A DNA stretch of 21,755 nt. Origin: Lenisia limosa (lineage: Eukaryota; Breviatea). The translations under genes were made by a program, and so were the position numbers. The stretch spans positions 1-21,755 of the forward strand of contig LPNZ01007791.1 of NCBI GenBank assembly GCA_001655205.1. Reading direction: 5' to 3'. The notes beneath the pieces are model-generated. The model was given only the letters and a program-made list of their open reading frames with translations, searched no databases and was not told the origin of the DNA. This document shows, piece by piece, positions 18,001 through 21,755 of this stretch. Each line of letters begins with the position of its first letter. Position 1 is the first letter of the stretch.

Positions 18001-19240
18001 TCAGTATGTGATATATCTAACATAAAGCATGTCTTATTTACTTCTCAGATGAACCAATTAATGGGTGTTCACTTAATGATTGGAAAGGGATCGCCACCTG
18101 TTCCTTAGGATCTTAACACAATAAAAAGTGTATTTTTGTGAACACATTTTAAAAGTCATTCTTTTGCTTTTCAGATGGTTCTACACCCCATTTTTAGACA
18201 GTCCGGAAAGACAAAAGAGATCAAAGGGTAAATGCGCTTAGAATTCTTCCAATCTCATTATCGGAAAATCAAGTATCAAGAACACTGAGAATAAAATAAA
18301 AATTAACATACAAAGAAATAATTATATGCATGTAATACAGGTTTCTTGAAAAGAATCACATGACGAATATGATTTCTGTCTGTCTACTCCAGCCCACCTG
18401 CACAAGTCTTAAGGCAAACGAAGGTGTAACGTCGCATGATTTTATAGTTAAATTCTTCAGTGATGGACGAACACGGTTGCAAAGAGACAACATGACAGGC
18501 TACACGGTGAATTACACATTATGATTTTATTTAAGAAATGACCAATGTGAAATAAAGGACTTGCTAAAGGTACCACCGAAGACTGACTTCTGCAACAAAC
18601 CCTCGGAAATATCAATATTCGGTTCGAACAATACTGGCAAAATATCGATAGTTTTCGAGGAGTATCGAGAATCAGTCTTTTTTCGAACCGAAGTGAAGCA
18701 GCAGATATACCGCATTCATATTCCGTTCAAAGTCAGGTCATATAGTACTAACAGCCACGGACATACCTCGGTGAAGATCCCCGGCAGGCTATTGGTGCAT
18801 GCGTCTAGTTCGAGCCTCTCAACATCGCCGATAACGTCTAGCAGAGTAGAAACCGCCCCGGACAGGTAGAGCACATCGTCTGTCTTTCGAGGTGTGACCA
18901 ATGACGTCGATGTGTCAGCTGGGTCAAGAGGAATGATGACGATCTTCAACGAGGCCAAGTCTACGTTACAGGCCACGGCCACGCACACCGCAAGCCACTG
19001 CTGAGCTGAGACAAGCGGCTGGATCTTTAGGTTCATTTCGAGATCAAACAAGGTCTCCACGGCAAATATGCCACCCGTCAGAATTGTATGGACCGCTAAA
19101 TGCGATTGAGAGGGAAGAGCTGCGGTTATGGCCGTTAACGCCTGCTCAGGCCTGAGGCTCCATAGATGGCGGGGGATTTGATCAAGGTAGGGTCGGAGAG
19201 AGTTGGCCAGCTCAATTGCGGCCAGGTTCATCATCACCAT
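12094..19240 (-). CDS. Leucine-rich-repeat protein, ribonuclease-inhibitor type, nine exons, 416 aa
   Basis: Exons in transcript order: 19240-18767, 15508-15360, 15122-15040, 14560-14450, 13888-13811, 13770-13672, 13176-13083, 12591-12505, 12169-12094 (stop TGA). They total 1251 nt with every phase matching. The ATG sits in AAAATGG with an in-frame TAA upstream. The N-terminal 130 residues are helical (IPRHLWSLRPEQALTAI) and may be a divergent capping or F-box-like region. LRRs follow with a period of about 28: VERLELDACTNSL, PSLEDISLYFPP, PHLQRIQLACSN, PSMRQLDLSG, PNLSRLALDEMDIS, KGLSDLSMSGCSIT, SPLKSLSLWSANLT, SLETLHICMNAAV, KLRDIKACGSEIS. The tail is PDIQLPPPPPSPFF. There is no signal peptide or membrane span, so it is probably a cytosolic or nuclear binding protein. 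The exon 6 donor could be 3 bases earlier (13675) without breaking the frame. The partner is unknown. Confidence 0.86.
12222..12352. repeat. Composite H2-like sequence
   Basis: CAGTGACCGTTTTAAGTCTTG, then AGTCTTGACCGATTTTGTG, then CTGGTCAAGACTTACCACTG. Two left arms share one right arm. It lies in the last LRR-gene intron. Confidence 0.6.
12617..12698. repeat. H1 element, decayed
   Basis: GACTTTCTCGACAAATCCTC and CCTTTTCGAAGTAAAGTGAA. It overlaps the intron directly upstream of LRR exon 12591-12505. Confidence 0.7.
12955..13030. repeat. H1 element, right arm lost
   Basis: CTTCACTTCGGTTCAAAAAA, ACTGAACTTCTCGAAAAATC. After 13010 the match fades. It is in an LRR-gene intron. Confidence 0.75.
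14002..14085. repeat. H2 palindromic element
   Basis: Ends TATACACTGATTGGGATAAG and TTATTCCGGTCACTGTATA. Inner arms CGATTTTCCTTCGAAAATC and AAATCGGTCAAGACT. It lies in LRR-gene intron 4 and is about 84 bases, like 7081-7166. Confidence 0.88.
14171..14268. repeat. H1 palindromic element with possible target-site duplication
   Basis: TTGGGCTTCACTTCGGTTTG at one end, GAACCGAAATGATGCCCAA at the other. TTGTCAG occurs just left of the left end and one base beyond the right end, the clearest candidate duplication in the window. It is in LRR-gene intron 4. Confidence 0.88.
14289..14325 (+). repeat. PC element, short copy
   Basis: TGGCTTTTTTGTTTCC then AATTTTACCCCCCAGCCC. It is antisense to the LRR gene, in the same intron as an H1 and an H2 copy. 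Confidence 0.75.
14933..15025. repeat. H1 palindromic element, best-preserved arms
   Basis: ACTTCACTTCGGTTCGAAAA and TTTTCGAACCGAAGTGAAG are perfectly complementary across 19 bases. The interior is TCGACAGTTTGAGAGG and ATTTATCGAGAAATGC. It ends 14 bases from LRR exon 3. Confidence 0.92.
15275..15353 (+). repeat. Tandem repeat, period about 21-24
   Basis: Four units of GACCCAATAAAGCAAATTAA in LRR-gene intron 2, ending 7 bases before the exon 15360-15508 boundary. Confidence 0.85.
15790..15852. repeat. Short H1 element, ACGG-arm type
   Basis: GGTTTCCCTACGGTCC and GGACCGTAGGGAACC are perfect complements with only TCGAGGATTTATCGAGATA and a few bases between. At 63 bases it is a deletion derivative or a distinct subfamily. 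Confidence 0.88.
15985..16334 (+). CDS. Candidate small gene A nested in LRR intron 1 (product unknown)
   Basis: Two exons joined in phase 0 across a 56-base intron (16132-16187). The first, ending at 16131, reads LLQVRGELDKFEPVNV before GTGAGA. The second, 16188-16334, reads NFCKVSVVNTWQSIY, then DAFSYLSKRYKLDLNQGIK, and stops at TAA. The upstream part is uncertain: the frame with the natural ATG at 15955 (MRRLAQKNERNHEESILQLAE) hits a TAG, while the frame used is aromatic-rich and looks less protein-like. Either a short exon has been missed or the gene is damaged. No family recognised. Confidence 0.35.
16542..17491 (+). CDS. Candidate small gene B nested in LRR intron 1 (acidic N-terminus, product unknown)
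   Basis: Exons: 16542-16577 (MMVDSSNQGVIE), 16644 to about 16676 (DAGDEYYFEDI), an exon ending at 16775 (EEEYVEMDEESDLEDDEQ), 16825-16881 (NYNPLYLIKQARLRAQAFN), 16965-17023 (EDLELILDFLQKFRIQMFL), and 17275 to a TAA at 17489-17491 (HIDLKATEEERTTPTE onward). Phases agree for the last three junctions. The link between exons 2 and 3 is unresolved, since the donor ATA|GTCATT is weak and the phases do not match. The product has an acidic N-terminus followed by helical segments. I do not recognise it. Confidence 0.4.
17513..17766 (+). CDS. Candidate small gene C nested in LRR intron 1 (basic, about 71 aa, product unknown)
   Basis: Exon 17513-17531 (MNIIEK) joins 17570-17766 in phase 1 over a 38-base intron. 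The second exon reads DKLLIQTVELKYLSRLKKK, then SRNQRIQSASKLFSGGDD, then QPENWRGQGTGG, ending in TAG. It could be the 3' part of candidate B. Its stop is 2 bases before the start of candidate D. The opposite strand is also open here (see rejected items). Confidence 0.38.
17769..18524 (+). CDS. Candidate small gene D nested in LRR intron 1 (four exons, product unknown)
   Basis: Exons 17769-17891 (MESELTAASAADKNRPVKN, then LSHIEYSKLSQCATWQLGT), 17948-18003 (VVYPDSQREVKVFHWKN), 18175-18227 (WFYTPFLDSPERQKRSK), 18341-18524 (MISVCLLQPTC, FIVKFFSDGRTRLQRDNM, stop TGA). The first two junctions match in phase, with strong sites (GTGAGG, GTATGT, TTTTCAG). The last junction is off by one base: exon 3 ends in phase 1 and exon 4 needs phase 2. 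That implies a missed microexon or a frame lesion. An in-frame TAA lies upstream of the ATG. No domain recognised. Confidence 0.5.
18614..18700. repeat. H1 palindromic element
   Basis: ATTCGGTTCGAACAATACTG, AATATCGATAGTTTTCGAGG, and TTTTCGAACCGAAGTGAAGC. It sits between candidate D and LRR exon 1. The bases just left (GACTGACTTCTGC, CCTCGGAAATATC) look like part of a second, interrupted copy. Confidence 0.85.
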
Positions 19241-19429
19241 TTTGATTTCAGACAATTGGTGGGTAGGAGAGGGTTAGCCGAATAGAAAACGACTCATGAT
19301 CGGTGTTGCTGAGACATTGTATGCGGTGTTCTAATCTCTTAATTTCGCCTTGACATCTTAAGATTTACACAGTTATTGATTTGAGTTCATATATAAATCA
19401 ATAAAAATGGCGAAAAAGGAAGGGCTGAT

Positions 19430-19592
19430 CATCACGATCCATCATAAAAAACACAAACAAAAAAAACAGCGCTAAGAAACGGTAATCTCCTTCGTAGTGA
19501 CATATATAATAAGAATTCAGTATTCAAGTGTAAAAACGATGTTCTATTGGCAATAGGAATCTTGAAACTCGGACCCTTCTTTTTGGGCGGTT
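19430..19592 (-). CDS. Possible exon of an unidentified minus-strand gene
   Basis: After acceptor CATCGCAG the frame reads ERSVVADKPPKKKGPSF, then KIPIANR, and stays open to a TGA at about 19430. The first half is lysine/proline-rich and looks like protein. A competing 73-codon frame (ATG at 19765) overlaps it on the same strand. No partner exon found. Confidence 0.25.
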
Positions 19593-20194
19593 TGTCCGCC
19601 ACTACCGACCTTTCCTGCGATGCTCACCAGTGTACACACAACACTCTGGGCCCCACAGTGCAAGGGACTCGACTCCAAAGACTCAAATGGCAAAAGCGAC
19701 CCTTTCCTTGTATGTTTGTTCAGAGACGCCACATGTCGGATATGAAGGGCTGTTTTACTTCCCATCTCATTATTCGAGGGAAATATGACGTGTTGTTGAA
19801 TTACTCATCGTATTGACCCTTAAAAAGGCCTTTTCATTGTTTTTAGCCGTCCATCAAATCTTTCGGTGGCCCTTTTACACTGGCTAACATTTGTTTTTCA
19901 TGATTGCTAGCAAGCGCTTCACTTGGCCTTTAAATACACGGAATTCCTTAGGAAATCTTTGATTGAAATAAATAACGTAAAGCTGGTTTTCAGACACCAG
20001 AGAAGCCTTAATATGATAATTTTCACTTGGTTAATATTAAGCTGGCCTTATCTCAGTTGTTCTTCAAACTTTGATGACAGTTTTAGATCTTCAAAATTGG
20101 AGATGAGGTATTAAAGACCCCCGTTATTCATGAAGGTATGGATGCGGGTGGATGTAGGAGTTAGTGGAACTAGTATATACTCCTCCTGGTAAAC

Positions 20195-20240
20195 GTGATG
20201 GCGTGGGCTGCTTCGGCTAGATATTATGTTAAATTTCTCC
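20195..20240 (+). repeat. F3 element, decayed
   Basis: ACGTGATGGCGTGGGCTGC then TTCGGCTAGATA, matching the 6010-6050 part of the long F3 copy. Confidence 0.55.
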
Positions 20241-20309
20241 ACATGATGGTAGTGGCCCTATTATATTATCATTGCCCCAAAACTTGTATCAGTTTTGTTT
20301 TGTAGAGTC

Positions 20310-20390
20310 GTTGGTTCCCAAAGACTGGTAATATTTTCGATAGCTTTCAAGATTTATTATTCTTTTTTTTTAATGGTGCTGGAATATCGA
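20310..20390. repeat. H1 element, decayed
   Basis: GGTTCCCAAAGACTGGTAAT, TTTTCGATAGCTTTCAAG, ATTTATTATTCTTTTTTTT. It lacks clean arms. Confidence 0.6.
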
Positions 20391-20434
20391 TAATTTTTGG
20401 AACCCCTTGTAAAATAAAATATTCGCCAAAGAAA

Positions 20435-20636
20435 NNNNNNNNNNNNNNNNNNNNNNNNNNNNNNNNNNNNNNNNNNNNNNNNNNNNNNNNNNNNNNNNNN
20501 NNNNNNNNNNNNNNNNNNNNNNNNNNNNNNNNNNNNNNNNNNNNNNNNNNNNNNNNNNNNNNNNNNNNNNNNNNNNNNNNNNNNNNNNNNNNNNNNNNNN
20601 NNNNNNNNNNNNNNNNNNNNNNNNNNNNNNNNNNNN
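20435..20636. other. Assembly gap hiding the 5' side of a C2-domain exon
   Basis: N-run. The exon reading LNIVELNPTWPRF starts inside it. Confidence 0.99.
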
Positions 20637-21649
20637 ATCTGAACATTGTAGAGCTAAACCCCACATGGCCTCGATTCAGGAGGTTTGGGGGGTGGGGGTA
20701 GGAAACTTGGAGGGATGGAGAGGGGTAGTGCTTCACTTCGGATCAAAAAAACACCGGTAAAATACCGAAACTGATTTTTCGAGAAATTCAGTCTTTTTTC
20801 GAAGTGAATCCCAAGGAGGTGGGTTTTGTTTGGACTTGAGGGAAACCTCAGGAAGAGCGATTCCGATTAACAGCTTATTTAGGCAAACTAATGCATAACC
20901 AGCGCAATTCTCATTTTGTGGCATTGAGTTCTTCCCCCGAACAGAATTTGATTTTGGGCTTTTTTTTTGTTTCATACCTGTACGCCAATATTCTTCATCG
21001 AAATTTCCGTTTTACTCCCCCCCCCCCAGGTCCATCATTTCCATGACACAGGCGAGGTCCATCGGAGAACTGCAGGAAGTGAACTGGGTGGTGGAGTGCC
21101 ACGATTGGGACAAACTTGGCAAGCCGAATCTAATAGGTCTGCCATTAATCATGATTCCCACAACCCTCATGGGTTGTCAGCCAACATAGTTGATATTTCT
21201 TTTTTGTTTCATATAATACTCTTCTTTCCCATAGAGTTAGTTTTGCTGAACTTTCAATCTAGTGTAAAATACCATAATGATAATATTACCACATATTTTG
21301 AAAAGAAGTTCTGCATTATATTGAATCAATTTCATTTAGACGTACTCATAATCAAGAAACCTGATCCTTGTATTTTTTTTTTATTTGTTGAAGAATTGGA
21401 AATTTTGAGATTGTCTGAAATCTTTGGAAATGGCACTTAATTTTTGGATTCTTTATTACGCGTCATATCATCAACCTTGTAATCATTGTAACAAGATTTT
21501 ATTGGGTGCAAATTCAATCTTTTTTGTGACCGTAGGGAAGACATAATTGTGACCATTCAGGTACTGCACAGATTCCCCTCAGGGACCTATTGAAAGACCA
21601 GGCCATTTTCACGTTTAATTTGATTAGACCTGTTACTAAGAAGGCTATG
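20637..21649 (+). CDS. C2-domain protein, copine-like, internal part
   Basis: Three exons: gap to 20682, 21030-21136, 21561-21649, joined in phases 2 and 1 and leaving in phase 0 at GTGAGG. The peptide reads ELNPTWPRFRR, SIISMTQARSIGELQEVN, WVVECHDWDKLGKPNLIG, TAQIPLRDLLKDQAIFTF, NLIRPVTKKAM. NPTW, the V.CHDWDKLGK.NLIG block with its DxD-type Asp residues (calcium-binding loop 3 of C2 domains) and the following strand are typical of a C2 domain, most like copine C2B. C2 domains dock proteins to membrane phospholipids, often with calcium. Loop 1 lies in the gap, so calcium binding is unproved. The gene is open at both ends, and copine as opposed to another C2 family is a tentative choice. Confidence 0.8.
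20728..20814. repeat. H1 palindromic element
   Basis: TGCTTCACTTCGGATC, CACCGGTAAAATACCGAAAC, TTTTTTCGAAGTGAATCCCA. It is in the C2-gene intron. Confidence 0.85.
20956..21028 (+). repeat. PC element supplying a 3' splice site
   Basis: GGGCTTTTTTTTTGTTTCATA, then TACGCCAATATTCTTCATCG, then CGTTTTACT, a C run and AG. The AG at 21028-21029 is the acceptor of exon 21030-21136. The C run is the polypyrimidine tract. Confidence 0.8.
21510..21542. repeat. H1 right half
   Basis: AATTCAATCTTTTTTGTGACC and CGTAGGGAAG. It ends 19 bases before the acceptor of exon 21561-21649. Confidence 0.65.
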
Positions 21650-21654
21650 GTGAG

Positions 21655-21739
21655 GAGGGTGCAGAGTTTTAGGTTATGTGGGGAGGGGAGGGCAGGGTGC
21701 AGAGTTTTAGGTTATGTGGGTTATGTGGGGAGGGGAGTG
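21655..21739 (+). repeat. Tandem duplication, about 37-45 bases
   Basis: AGGGTGCAGAGTTTTAGGTT then ATGTGGGGAGGGGAG occurs twice, with an extra GGTTATGT in the second unit. It lies in the intron after the last C2 exon. Confidence 0.85.
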
Positions 21740-21755
21740 TAAGAAATGTCTCACC

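Larger units (their letters stand above)
19241..20434. other. Region upstream of the LRR gene, mostly unassigned
   Basis: The first 200 bases are AT-rich and should contain the LRR-gene promoter; no clear motif. A GC-richer island at 19550-19790 may hold an exon. The rest holds an F3 copy (20195-20240) and a decayed H1 copy (20310-20390). Earlier exons of the C2-domain gene may lie in this interval or in the gap. Confidence 0.5.

Noticed and set aside
1-21755. CRISPR array, tRNA, intact rRNA, riboswitch or bacterial operon signals
   Set aside because: None seen. The tandem repeats lack regular spacers, and the gene structure is that of a spliced eukaryotic genome.

Overview
This is nuclear DNA of a eukaryote with a repeat-rich genome, AT-rich outside its exons. 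Coding sequence is broken into short exons with GT-AG introns of about 38 to 600 bases, so single open frames are misleading. I joined exons by hand, requiring matching intron phase and family-typical residues at each junction. A degenerate fragment of cytoplasmic 28S rRNA also fits a eukaryote. The clade cannot be settled from the sequence; an early-diverging fungus or a protist would fit. Eight N-runs (assembly gaps) interrupt the window, most of them beside poly-C, poly-G or poly-T tracts.

Layout. (1) 3335 down to the left edge, minus strand: a secretory-pathway protein disulfide isomerase / TMX3-like thioredoxin protein. Its CxxC active site is on a 17-base microexon. (2) 3336-3618: a divergent intergenic region. 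(3) 3619-9993, plus strand: a secreted cysteine-rich protein with sushi/CCP-like modules, in about 12 exons, some lost in gaps. (4) 9994-12093: a repeat-filled region between two convergent gene ends. (5) 19240 down to 12094, minus strand: a complete nine-exon leucine-rich-repeat (ribonuclease-inhibitor type) gene. The model is 1251 nt and stays in frame throughout (416 aa). Its first intron is about 3.3 kb and holds a compact cluster of plus-strand exons (15.96-18.52 kb) that I read as three or four small genes of unknown function. (6) 20637-21649, plus strand, open at both ends: a C2-domain (copine-like) gene.

Dispersed repeats cover most introns and intergenic DNA. H1 is a roughly 95-base imperfect palindrome (MITE-like, about 20 copies, whole or partial). 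H2 is an 84-base palindrome. F3 is a roughly 50-120-base element with a GGCTTCGG core. PC is a roughly 45-70-base element ending in TTTTACCCCCC. PC copies form the 3' splice sites of two unrelated genes, and an F3 copy appears to form a third, which suggests that repeats here donate or create introns.

The genes show no operon-like or pathway organisation. The disulfide isomerase and the cysteine-rich secreted protein share one divergent promoter region and both enter the secretory pathway, which is the only visible functional link.
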